A DNA stretch of 64,000 nucleotides from CALBPI01 sp039033995 (GTDB lineage: Bacteria > Pseudomonadota > Gammaproteobacteria > Steroidobacterales > Woeseiaceae). Under the pieces are notes generated by a model. That model was not told the origin of the DNA. It saw nothing but the letters and a program-made list of their open reading frames with translations, and did no database searches. Position 1 is the stretch's first letter. Every line of letters begins with the position of its first letter. Position numbers and translations under genes: made by a program. Shown here piece by piece: positions 44,172-52,552 of this stretch. The DNA is taken from the NCBI GenBank assembly GCA_039033995.1, contig JBCCBP010000004.1, positions 1-64,000 of the forward strand. The letters are read 5' to 3'.

Positions 44172-44936
44172 ATGATGAGGACTCAACTAATGCAATCTTT
44201 AGCACACTTCTCCGCCGCGTCCCGCCGAGCAAGGCGGGCCATGATCGCCGGTCTTGCCGTCGCCACGATGACGATTGTCGGCTGTGGCAGCGGTGCCGAG
44301 CCGGACGAGAATGACGGTCAACTGTTTAACCAGGTGTTCCTGCCGACTGATACGCTGCTCAACCTCGCGTGCGCAGATGTTGGTCTGTATCTGGAGTCCT
44401 GCGTGCTTGGCGATCCCGAGAACCCGTTCGTCACGGTGTCGATTCCCGAGTTTGACCCAAACAACCCGGATGGTCGTACCAAGTTCGATCTTGCAGCAGA
44501 GTTGCCGGCCGGGCCAACGGGCGCGAAGGCTCGCTTCTACCTGTGGGCCACGGCACTCGCGAGACGCCCCTCCGGTGAGAACCAGTATTTCACCGCGTTG
44601 GCGTTGCACGAGCTATTCGATGCCAATAGCGATCCGCTGATTCAGACACAAGCGCTGCGTGCGTATCGGTCGGTATTGGATCACTTTTTCGATTCGGTCG
44701 TGTTCTTCAGCTGCTGCGCCGACCTCGACCCTGATGGCAATCCGATTCCCTTCTCGGTCCGACTTGCCGAGTTGACCGCCGACAATATCTACCGCACTGG
44801 TGCGACAGGATTTGCGCGTCTCGTACCGGGTAACGAACTGCTGGCATTGTCTCAGTTGGCCGAGTGGGGCTACACATATCGGCCGGCGACACCGCCGGAT
44901 TTCACCGACGGTCTCGTGTTTGGGCCGGGCGACTAG
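44172..44936 (+). CDS. Lipoprotein of unknown function in the laminarin locus
   Basis: A 254-residue protein with an arginine-rich n-region, a hydrophobic signal and a lipobox-like TIVGC. The mature part is mostly helical, with four cysteines in two pairs (LACADVGLYLESC and FFSCCAD) that could form disulphides, and helices such as AKARFYLWATALARR and QTQALRAYRSVLDHFF. No family was recognised. It starts 13 bases after the glycosidase-barrel gene, so it may be an accessory subunit of that outer-membrane apparatus. Confidence 0.6.
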   Translation: MMRTQLMQSLAHFSAASRRARRAMIAGLAVATMTIVGCGSGAEPDENDGQLFNQVFLPTDTLLNLACADVGLYLESCVLGDPENPFVTVSIPEFDPNNPDGRTKFDLAAELPAGPTGAKARFYLWATALARRPSGENQYFTALALHELFDANSDPLIQTQALRAYRSVLDHFFDSVVFFSCCADLDPDGNPIPFSVRLAELTADNIYRTGATGFARLVPGNELLALSQLAEWGYTYRPATPPDFTDGLVFGPGD

Positions 44937-44961
44937 TCGTTCGAGCTTGAGTGAGTCGCGT

Positions 44962-46740
44962 ATGAACCTGCCGACTCGCTTACTTTTGGGGCTTGGTCTG
45001 TGCGTTTGTCTGATGGGGGCGGCACGCACGGATCAGGCCCCGTCTCATGTCAGCGCGGAACGGACCGAATCCGGTTGGCAGCTACGCCGCAACGGTGATA
45101 TCTACGTTGTCAAAGGTGCGGGTGGCGACCAGTCGCTACAGGCGCTGAAAGACGCGGGTGGCAACTCGATCCGTCTGTGGGATTACGCCGATGCCGGTCC
45201 AATCATGGACGAGGCGCACCGCCTTGGGTTGACCGTGACGCTCGGCATCTGGTTAGGTCACGAGCGTCACGGCTTTGACTACAGCGATGACGCGCAAGTG
45301 GCAGCTCAACTCGAGCGCGTGCGCCAGGCCGTCCTCACCTATCGCGATCATCCGGCGCTACTCATCTGGGGGCTTGGCAACGAAATGGAAGGTTTCGCTG
45401 ACGGCGATAACCCGGCCATCTGGGAGGCCGTCAACGAAGCAGCAGAACTCGTGAAATCGCTCGATCCACATCACCCGACGATGACGGTGACAGCGGACAT
45501 CGGTGGCGAACGTATTCGCTTCGTGCACGAGTTCTGCGATGCCATCGATATCCACGGCATCAATTCCTACGGCGGCGCGCCGAGCCTGCCTGCCCGGCTC
45601 GAGAAAGCGGGGGCTCACAAGCCCTACCTGATTACCGAGTTCGGGCCCAATGGCGCCTGGGAAGTGCCGTTGACCGACTGGGGTGCGCCGCTCGAGCCGA
45701 CAAGCAATGAAAAGGCAGCGTCCTATGCAACAACCTATCGCGCCAACGAGGCCGATAGCAACACGCCGTCGCTCGGCAGTTACGCGTTTGCCTGGGGCTC
45801 GAAAATCGAGATCACCGATACATGGATCGGCATGTTTTTGCGCGATGGTAGTCGGCTAGCGGCTGTCGACACGATGCAACAACTGTGGTCCGGTCAGGCC
45901 CCGGATAATCGGGCGCCCGAGTTATCGCGTATTGATCTCGGTAGCAGCAGTCGCTTTGAGCCTGGTGACGTCATCACGGCGCGTACCACCGCGAGTGACC
46001 CTGACGACGATACCGTGACAGTACGTTGGCGATTGCTGCCGGAGTCGGGCGAGCTCGTGACCGGTGGTGATGCAAGAGCGATCCCACCGCCAATAGAGGT
46101 TTCGATCAAATCTGAGGGCGACGGTGCGGCGCAGGTCGAACTCCCGGACACGCCTGGCAATTATCGACTGTATGCGACGGCGTACGACGGCCAAGGCAAT
46201 GCGGCGACAGCTAATGTGCCATTGCAGGTGCTCGGTGAGCCGCGCACCTATTTTCCGCTATCGGTATACCACGAAGATCTGGCGGGTATGCCGTGGGTGC
46301 CTTCGGGATGGATGGGTGATACCGATGCATTGACGCTAACGGACAGCAACGCTGCTTACGACGGCGAGCGCGCCATACAGATTCGGTTCGCCGGTCGCGC
46401 ATGGGCAGGTATTGCGTGGCAGCACCCGGCGAACGATTGGGGTGATCAGCCCGGCGGGTTTGATTTGACGGGCGCCAAGCGCCTCGAGCTCTGGGCCCGC
46501 GGTGAGTATGGCGGTGAGCGAGTCACTTTCGGCGTTGGGCTGTTGGAGGATGATGTCGCTTACCCTGATAGCGGCAAACGACAAACCAAGTCCATTGAGT
46601 TGAGCGATCAATGGCGGCGCTACGAAGTATCTTTGCGAGGACTCGACTTGTCGCGCATCAAAACAGGTTTCGTGGTGACGTTGACCGGTCGGCAAACGGC
46701 CGTGACGATTTATCTCGATCGGATTCGGTTTACTCGCTAA
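44962..46740 (+). CDS. Secreted GH-A glycosidase with Ig-like and CBM-like modules
   Basis: A 592-residue protein with a signal peptide (LLLGLGLCVCLMGAARTDQ; a lipoprotein is possible). Residues about 30-340 are a GH2-type TIM barrel: acid/base Glu141 in LLIWGLGNEMEGF, nucleophile Glu226 in PYLITEFGPNG, and a conserved GWQLRRNGDIYVVKGAGG at the start that parallels the N-terminus of the barrel fusion at 40991. Residues about 345-450 look like an Ig/cadherin-like domain (DVITARTTASDPDDDTVTVRW) and the rest like a CBM (WAGIAWQHPANDWGDQPGGFDL). Likely a beta-1,3-glucan hydrolase or glucanosyltransferase. The last 11 bases overlap the convergent lacI gene. Confidence 0.75.
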   Translation: MNLPTRLLLGLGLCVCLMGAARTDQAPSHVSAERTESGWQLRRNGDIYVVKGAGGDQSLQALKDAGGNSIRLWDYADAGPIMDEAHRLGLTVTLGIWLGHERHGFDYSDDAQVAAQLERVRQAVLTYRDHPALLIWGLGNEMEGFADGDNPAIWEAVNEAAELVKSLDPHHPTMTVTADIGGERIRFVHEFCDAIDIHGINSYGGAPSLPARLEKAGAHKPYLITEFGPNGAWEVPLTDWGAPLEPTSNEKAASYATTYRANEADSNTPSLGSYAFAWGSKIEITDTWIGMFLRDGSRLAAVDTMQQLWSGQAPDNRAPELSRIDLGSSSRFEPGDVITARTTASDPDDDTVTVRWRLLPESGELVTGGDARAIPPPIEVSIKSEGDGAAQVELPDTPGNYRLYATAYDGQGNAATANVPLQVLGEPRTYFPLSVYHEDLAGMPWVPSGWMGDTDALTLTDSNAAYDGERAIQIRFAGRAWAGIAWQHPANDWGDQPGGFDLTGAKRLELWARGEYGGERVTFGVGLLEDDVAYPDSGKRQTKSIELSDQWRRYEVSLRGLDLSRIKTGFVVTLTGRQTAVTIYLDRIRFTR

Positions 46741-47764
46741 CCGGGCCCGTCGATTCACGTATCTGCAAGGCCGCTGGTATCGTCTCGAGTACCGTACGTT
46801 CACCTTTGATGTTGCCGGTTAGCATCGTGACAGCTGACTCGGCCATGCGCGCCAGGGGCTGGCGTATCGTGGTCAAATTCGGATCAAGCTGACGGGCGAG
46901 GATGATGTCATCAAACCCCGCGACAGACAGATCATGCGGCACGCTGAGCCCCAATTTCCCCGCGGTGCGCAGGATGCCGGCGGCCATGTCGTCGTTCGCG
47001 GCAAAAATGGCGGTGGGTCGAAGCTTGCGCTCCAACAGTAGCTGAGCTTGCGCGGCACCCGTTGCAAACGCGTTGTCGCCATCGCGAACTAGGCGCGTCT
47101 CTACTTTCAATCCGTTGCGTTGCATGCCGGCCACGAAACCATCAAATCGATGGCGGACTGCTTCGTGGTCAGGGTCACCTTTGATAAACGCAATGCGTCG
47201 GTGTCCCAGTGATGCGAGATGGTCGACCATCTGTGCGCTGGCTTCTCTGTCGTTCGTCAGCACACAAGGCTGATTGCGCACGGGTTTGCCGGGCGATACG
47301 CGCACAAACGGTGTACCGGTCGCTTGTACCGCTCGCACAATTTTTTGCATGTTGGATAGCGGTGCGGCTAACACGACCCCCGCCAAACGAGTATCCCGGA
47401 TGAACGCGCGCAGCTCGCTCGCGACCGTACGCTGGCGAAAGTCGCAGGGGTGAATCAGCAATTCATGCATAGAGGCACGGCAGGCGCGTAGTGCGCCCTC
47501 TTGCAGACGAATGATGTAGCCGGAACTCGGTAGTTCATACGCTGCCGGATCATCGTAGACGAGGCCGATCAGGTGCGATTTCTGGCTCGCAAGATTGCGT
47601 GCTGACTGATCCGGACGGTAGTTGAGCTCGTTAACCGCCTGCTCGACGCGCACGCGGGTTGCATCGCGAACATTAGGTTCTCGATTGATGACCCGTGACA
47701 CGGTCTTGATCGAAACGCCAGCGCGTTGCGCGACTTCAAAAATAGTGACTTTCGCGGTATCCAC
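46730..47764 (-). CDS. LacI-family repressor of locus 2
   Basis: A 344-residue regulator: helix-turn-helix TIFEVAQRAGVSIKTVSRVIN, hinge YRPDQSARNLASQKSH, and effector domain with GVVLAAPLSNMQK, GHRRIAFIKGDPDHEA, FAANDDMAAGILR and SVAGFDDIILA. It is a clear paralogue of the locus 1 repressor, with the same recognition helix SIKTVSRV. It sits downstream of the GH17 and phosphorylase genes, with an operator-like site at 47815-47830 just upstream, so it probably represses itself and the laminarin genes until a beta-1,3-gluco-oligosaccharide appears. Confidence 0.92.
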   Translation of the reverse strand: MDTAKVTIFEVAQRAGVSIKTVSRVINREPNVRDATRVRVEQAVNELNYRPDQSARNLASQKSHLIGLVYDDPAAYELPSSGYIIRLQEGALRACRASMHELLIHPCDFRQRTVASELRAFIRDTRLAGVVLAAPLSNMQKIVRAVQATGTPFVRVSPGKPVRNQPCVLTNDREASAQMVDHLASLGHRRIAFIKGDPDHEAVRHRFDGFVAGMQRNGLKVETRLVRDGDNAFATGAAQAQLLLERKLRPTAIFAANDDMAAGILRTAGKLGLSVPHDLSVAGFDDIILARQLDPNLTTIRQPLARMAESAVTMLTGNIKGERTVLETIPAALQIRESTGPVSE

Positions 47765-47814
47765 GCGACCTTCTTAGCTGTTGTGACATCCCCCATCTCC
47801 ATTAAAGAGGAGCG

Positions 47815-47830
47815 GTGGCAGCGCTGTCAA
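47815..47830. promoter_or_regulatory. Locus 2 operator palindrome (site F)
   Basis: GTGGCAGCGCTGTCAA, two mismatches from the perfect palindrome, 51 bases upstream of the second lacI gene and just after the GH17 stop. Suits autoregulation. Confidence 0.65.
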
Positions 47831-47854
47831 TGGCTCAGCTTGATTCGCCAAGAT

Positions 47855-48742
47855 TCATGTGTACTTTGGTTGTCCGTCTTTGTCCCACAGACCCCAATAA
47901 GCGCCGACATCACCTTCGTCAGCCACTTTCCAGGCTTCGTCGAATGCGGAGAAATAGAAGACCGGTATCTGTTCTTCTTCGGCCCACTTGAAGGTGTTCA
48001 GTAAGTATCTAATGGCGGCTTCTTCTGAAGGTATCGCACCGTCGGTGGCTGAGCCGATATTCGGCCAGCCTGTCTCGCTGATGATAACGGGTTTACCATT
48101 CGCGACCGCCTGCGCACGCCGATACATCTCTTTCATGTAGAGCAGCGCATGAGGCTCAGGGCAGCCTTCCCAAAACGGGTAGCAATTGGCCAGGATAATG
48201 TCACATGCTGCGGTGATACGAGGATGGTCCTCGAACTCGAAGTACGCATCGACATAGCCAACTGGCACGTTGGGGCACGCCGCACGCACGGTCTCGATAT
48301 GTGCGACCAGCTCGTCTTCTGACAACTCTCCGCGTAACAAGACTTCGTTACCGACGGCTACAATATCCGCGTGGCCACTACGCGCCACAGAAATCGCGTT
48401 GTTCAGCTCTTTCTCATTGTGCGCCTTGTCATCGTCGAGCCAGACTCCGACGAGCGTCTTCAAACCTTCCGCGTGCGCGATGGCCGGAATCTGTTCGTGT
48501 CCGTCTGTACAGGAGAAGGTTCGAATCCACTGTACGTGCGGCTTGATGATGGCGAGTCGCTCTTGAATCTGCGCCCCACCAAGTTCCGTCCCTGGGCCCT
48601 GACCTTCGGTGTAAGGGCTGAACGACAGGCCGTGTATTCCGCCATCCAACAGGTCTTTCACCAGTCGACGCAGGTCGTCGATGCGGTGTCCGGTGAAATC
48701 AATACCGGCTAAAGATAGTTTGCGTTGATATAAATTCGACAT
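47855..48742 (-). CDS. Cytosolic GH17 beta-1,3-glucan-active enzyme
   Basis: A 295-residue GH17 enzyme with no signal peptide. The barrel starts LAGIDFTGHRIDD; acid/base Glu133 lies in IVAVGNEVLLRG and nucleophile Glu223 in PVIISETGWPNIG, both textbook GH17 motifs. FYFSAFDEAWK closes the barrel. A cytosolic location next to a phosphorylase suggests trimming or transglycosylation of imported beta-1,3-oligosaccharides rather than attack on polymer. It lies 50 bases downstream of the GH149-like gene on the same strand and presumably shares its mRNA. Confidence 0.88.
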   Translation of the reverse strand: MSNLYQRKLSLAGIDFTGHRIDDLRRLVKDLLDGGIHGLSFSPYTEGQGPGTELGGAQIQERLAIIKPHVQWIRTFSCTDGHEQIPAIAHAEGLKTLVGVWLDDDKAHNEKELNNAISVARSGHADIVAVGNEVLLRGELSEDELVAHIETVRAACPNVPVGYVDAYFEFEDHPRITAACDIILANCYPFWEGCPEPHALLYMKEMYRRAQAVANGKPVIISETGWPNIGSATDGAIPSEEAAIRYLLNTFKWAEEEQIPVFYFSAFDEAWKVADEGDVGAYWGLWDKDGQPKYT

Positions 48743-48792
48743 CGGACTTACTCGGTAAACACGTCTCGTTGGGTTTGCGTCGTCCTAACGGA

Positions 48793-51700
48793 CTAGTCGA
48801 ACAATTGCTGTCGCGAGATTTGCAAAGACAACTGTTGAATAGCGCCACTGCGTCGCAGGATCGCGGTACTGTCCTCGACGGACAATTCAGCGTTGTCGCC
48901 GATCTCCACGTCGCCATTACAACGAACCACGGTCCGCGCCTGAGTGACGCGATCGACGAGCGTGTAGACCACCGGTACTTGGCACCACGTGAATGCCAGT
49001 GAATGGGCTGGCAGCGCTACCGTTTGCCAACTCCCGTGAACATCGGTAAATCGAAATTCTGTCGCGTGCTCGCAGAACTCCTGTGTGCGTAACAGAGAAG
49101 GCCGGAACGATAGTCGCCCAGCCTTGACGTCAGCGCCCAGTTCACCGAATCGCGTAATGATCTCTTCCTTCACCTGACCGGTCATACCAGGCTGTTGCGC
49201 GCCGCTGTGCCCGGGTGTGTGCGAATACGGGTCGGTTGGGAAGGCACCGTATTCGGCGGGCGTTTTGTTGAAGCCGATGCCAGCGCGAACGCGGTAATAC
49301 AGCGTACCCAGCTGTTTGACGTAGGCTGCACTGGCGCCACTAGACTGCGCGGTGTTGTAGACCTCTTGAACAGCCAAAAGGAGTTTCGACACCATGTGCC
49401 AATAGATACAGCCGAGACCCTCGAAGCCAAACATCGTTCCGGAACGACCTGTAAACGAGCGATGGTCAAACACCGCTTCGTACAGGGCCATAATTCTGTC
49501 TCGCGCGGATGTCAGTGGGTCGCCGTAGTCCACACCGAGAAGATCGATGCGTTCGTTGAGTGCGCCGGTGTTTTGCAGATCAGCATTGAACCGATAGTGA
49601 CCGTCGCAGTCTTGCTGAATCAGTCGGTGGTCGCCGTTGTTCAACATTTCCGCTAACAGCGGGATTTCCGCTGCGGCACTGGCTGGGATTCGGTTTCGTT
49701 CCAGAAAGCTCGGCAAAGCGCGGTCCGGATACAACATGAATGATTGTTGATCGGCTCGATAGACCGGGCTCGCGAACAAGGCCTCAAGAACTTTAACCGC
49801 TTCACGTGGTGTGACTGCGCCGGAGCTTAACGCCGCTACCTGACCCTCGAGCATCGGGTACAAGCTATCAACAGAAGCACGAGACCCCTGCCGCTGCAGA
49901 ATGTTGTACGCGTGATACATGCCATCGGCGCGCCGGTTGCTTTCGATGCAATGGTCAATCACCACCAGCGTGTCTGACAGTAGGCCGCTTACCTCGCGAA
50001 TGTCGACCATCGTCTGTCCGGAGAAAGCAGGCTCGTCGTAGACGCGCAGTCGGTAGTTTGCGGCAGCTTGCCCAAGATCCGTCATCAGGGCTGCGCGTTG
50101 TTCTGGTGTGACGTCACCACTGGCAATGCAACGGGCACAAGCTGCGATACTATCGCGTGTTTCCATCAACCAGTCGGCAACCTCGCGCGACAAGCTGACA
50201 CTCTCCGGAAGCTCTGCAAACAGCGTGTCGATGAAGGTGATGTAACGGCGCAGATAGTACAGCGTGACCATCGACAAGCCGTGGCCTACCAGTGCATTGT
50301 TGGCGTCATTCCATTCCGGTCGCTGTGTGTTCAGCCAGATACCGCCATCTACAACAAGATTGCCGAGTTTGGCGAGCAATGGCACCAGCAGTTTTTCCGT
50401 CAGCGTGACGAGATAGACGTCTTCTTGCTGGTTCCAAACCAGCTTGCCATCGGCGCCGCGGGCTGCGACGCGCGACTCGATGCGCTCGGCAAGTGCGTTG
50501 TCGTAGTCGACAGTGTTTTTCGGATCCGCGACGATCGATTCGAAGTCCCGGATTCTGTACGGGACGTTGGCATAGCAAAAAATCGATTTCTGCAGCAGAG
50601 AGGTCAGCGTCTCAGGATGAAACTTCTGCGATAACTCCAACAGTTTCTGGAGATAAATGATCTGGTGATCACCCCAATAGCCGATATAACTCCACGGATC
50701 ATCGGGCTCTTCGACTTCCCAGTCGATGCCCTCACTCGTTATACGATAGGGGTTGTAGCCGTCAACGGTCGATGCGTTGACGAACTTCGCGATCATACTC
50801 TCGACAAAGCCCGGGAAACTGTAAACCAATGCTTCCCAGTTCTGGAAGACATCCCGCCAGTTGCCCTGATACGCCAGCAATGGATCACCGTTTTCTTTTC
50901 GTAGCTCGATAGCGAACTGATTCCACGGGCGGCTCGGGTCGCCATGACGACGACCGAAGCGTATTGGCAGGTATTCCCGACACAAGCGCAACAGCTGGCG
51001 GTCACCGTTCTGCTCGGCCTGTGTGAGCAACTGTCCAAGGTTGATATGCGCGGGTAGCGTATCAAACCAGTTTGCCTGCGAGTTGGCGAGTCGGCGATCA
51101 AAAACGCTGAGTGCGTGACGCAATTCATCGCGAGCGATCTGGTAATTATGGTCGACGATGCCGCCACGCAATACGTTGAAGAGTACGTTCGCGTAGTGGT
51201 GGACGCTGACCTGTTCTTCGGCTGTTTTCTGGAACGCATCGCTGCTACCCAGCAGGCGCGCGAGCGCATCACTGCCCGTTGCTATATCGGTGTCGATCGC
51301 CGCCTGCAAGTCGTCGCCCGATGACAACGCGGACATTAGCGCAGCAATGTCTGCCTGGTCTTTTTCCAGATCGGCGACAAACTGCCATTCGTGGGTCTCG
51401 TGCCGGTCCAGTGATGCATCGAAGCGAGCCAGGTAAGCCCCGCGCGTGCCGCGTGTCATTGTGGCCTTGTCAATGTGTCCGCCTTGGCGAAAAGTCTCGA
51501 CCGAGGCGGCTGACAGCGAAACGTCGACATCTTTCAAGCCGAGCGAAAAGCAGTAGTTGGCGCGCAGAGATTCACACGGCTCTGCGCGATCAGTAATGCC
51601 GGAGTAGAGCGTATAACAGGCGAGGCCGCTGGCCGGGTCGAGTTCGGTCCATTTGTAGGCATCGACCAGATTACTCGTGTTGGTTTGGGCAAACCGTGGT

Positions 51701-52254
51701 GTGCCGGCAGGCAGGATGTTCACCAGGCCATCCAGCACTTCCAGGTGCGTCGCACTACTGCCAAAATTCTGCAGTTCGCAACGCCGCACAAAGCCGAAGC
51801 GCTCGCTGAACATCCATCGATAGCGAAAGCGCAGCTTCAACTCGTGATGGGTTTCCTCGAAACACAACTGATTACCGAGCGTGTTCTTGTACAAGGTACG
51901 GCTGGCGATGGCCGGTGTGCGCATCGCACCGAAAGGCTCCCAAACCTGCTCGCGACCTTGTGCATCGACAACGCGAATCAAGGTAACGCAACCCGCGTCG
52001 CCGCGACTATCGTGAATCTTGTCGACAGTGACGTACGGGAACAATGCGTGATCCGGCGATACGCGGCCCGCCGTCAGCGCACCGTTCGACGATACGAAAA
52101 GCCAGTGGTCCGAGTGCGATACGACGCTGATAAAAAAGTCCGCCATCTCATCAACATTGGCGATCGCATAAAAGCGCTCGCCATCGATGTCGGTGAAGTA
52201 GCCGCGAACCTGTTGATCCGCTTTTTCGAAGATTTGCTGCTCTGTTGTGGCCAT
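48793..52254 (-). CDS. GH149-like beta-1,3-glucan phosphorylase
   Basis: A 1153-residue cytosolic protein related to the GH94/GH149/GH161 phosphorylases. The N-terminal beta-sandwich (VRGYFTDIDGERFYAIANVDEMADFF, GNWRDVFQNWEAL) is followed by an (alpha/alpha)6 barrel carrying RPEWNDANNALVGHG, whose aspartate (about residue 648) occupies the catalytic acid position of the WND motif. Length, motif and company of GH16, GH17 and GH3 genes point to GH149, whose members split beta-1,3-oligoglucosides with phosphate to glucose-1-phosphate; GH161 is the alternative. The start at 52254 has AGGGA 8 bases upstream. An operator and a long palindrome lie 140-225 bases upstream. Confidence 0.78.
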   Translation of the reverse strand: MATTEQQIFEKADQQVRGYFTDIDGERFYAIANVDEMADFFISVVSHSDHWLFVSSNGALTAGRVSPDHALFPYVTVDKIHDSRGDAGCVTLIRVVDAQGREQVWEPFGAMRTPAIASRTLYKNTLGNQLCFEETHHELKLRFRYRWMFSERFGFVRRCELQNFGSSATHLEVLDGLVNILPAGTPRFAQTNTSNLVDAYKWTELDPASGLACYTLYSGITDRAEPCESLRANYCFSLGLKDVDVSLSAASVETFRQGGHIDKATMTRGTRGAYLARFDASLDRHETHEWQFVADLEKDQADIAALMSALSSGDDLQAAIDTDIATGSDALARLLGSSDAFQKTAEEQVSVHHYANVLFNVLRGGIVDHNYQIARDELRHALSVFDRRLANSQANWFDTLPAHINLGQLLTQAEQNGDRQLLRLCREYLPIRFGRRHGDPSRPWNQFAIELRKENGDPLLAYQGNWRDVFQNWEALVYSFPGFVESMIAKFVNASTVDGYNPYRITSEGIDWEVEEPDDPWSYIGYWGDHQIIYLQKLLELSQKFHPETLTSLLQKSIFCYANVPYRIRDFESIVADPKNTVDYDNALAERIESRVAARGADGKLVWNQQEDVYLVTLTEKLLVPLLAKLGNLVVDGGIWLNTQRPEWNDANNALVGHGLSMVTLYYLRRYITFIDTLFAELPESVSLSREVADWLMETRDSIAACARCIASGDVTPEQRAALMTDLGQAAANYRLRVYDEPAFSGQTMVDIREVSGLLSDTLVVIDHCIESNRRADGMYHAYNILQRQGSRASVDSLYPMLEGQVAALSSGAVTPREAVKVLEALFASPVYRADQQSFMLYPDRALPSFLERNRIPASAAAEIPLLAEMLNNGDHRLIQQDCDGHYRFNADLQNTGALNERIDLLGVDYGDPLTSARDRIMALYEAVFDHRSFTGRSGTMFGFEGLGCIYWHMVSKLLLAVQEVYNTAQSSGASAAYVKQLGTLYYRVRAGIGFNKTPAEYGAFPTDPYSHTPGHSGAQQPGMTGQVKEEIITRFGELGADVKAGRLSFRPSLLRTQEFCEHATEFRFTDVHGSWQTVALPAHSLAFTWCQVPVVYTLVDRVTQARTVVRCNGDVEIGDNAELSVEDSTAILRRSGAIQQLSLQISRQQLFD

Positions 52255-52391
52255 AGGTGTTGTCCCTGACGTCGGCATGCGCCGTGACCCCCTCACGGCA
52301 ACAGTCCAAGCTTCAGATCGGTCTGAAATGGTAAGGCGACTTGTGTCGGCGTTGTCCAAGCGATGTGGACCGACACTGCCATACTAGACAA

Positions 52392-52416
52392 AACATGCGC
52401 AGACTCTGCGCATGTT
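52392..52416. promoter_or_regulatory. Perfect 25-bp palindrome, unassigned regulator site
   Basis: Arms AACATGCGCAGA and TCTGCGCATGTT around a single central C, 138 bases upstream of the phosphorylase start. No T-tract follows on either strand, so it is more likely a protein-binding site than a terminator. Sequence differs from the LacI operators. Confidence 0.6.
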
Positions 52417-52456
52417 GAAACCCCAGAAGTCTTAGAATCATAGCGCAAACGGCAAT

Positions 52457-52478
52457 CGTTTGACAGCGCTGTCAAACG
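52457..52478. promoter_or_regulatory. Locus 2 operator palindrome (site G), extended 22 bp
   Basis: Contains TTGACAGCGCTGTCAA with symmetry extending to 22 bp (arms CGTTTGACAGC / GCTGTCAAACG). Upstream of the GH149-like gene. The best copy of the locus 2 motif. Confidence 0.85.
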
Positions 52479-52552
52479 TTTTGACATAGTCACAATGCGG
52501 TCTACAAGCGATGGCCAGGCGGCCGAGCGAATACGGCAGAAGTAGGGGCGTT

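Larger units (their letters stand above)
52255..52552. other. Promoter region of the phosphorylase-GH17 operon
   Basis: A 298-bp gap with two strong palindromes: the locus 2 operator (52457-52478) and an unrelated 25-bp one (52392-52416). A TTGACA immediately downstream of the operator on the plus strand was noted. No coding frame is supported. Confidence 0.55.

Noticed and set aside
46730..46740. Overlap of the GH-A glycosidase and lacI genes as a possible frameshift
   Set aside because: Both proteins end normally for their families, so this is a simple convergent overlap.
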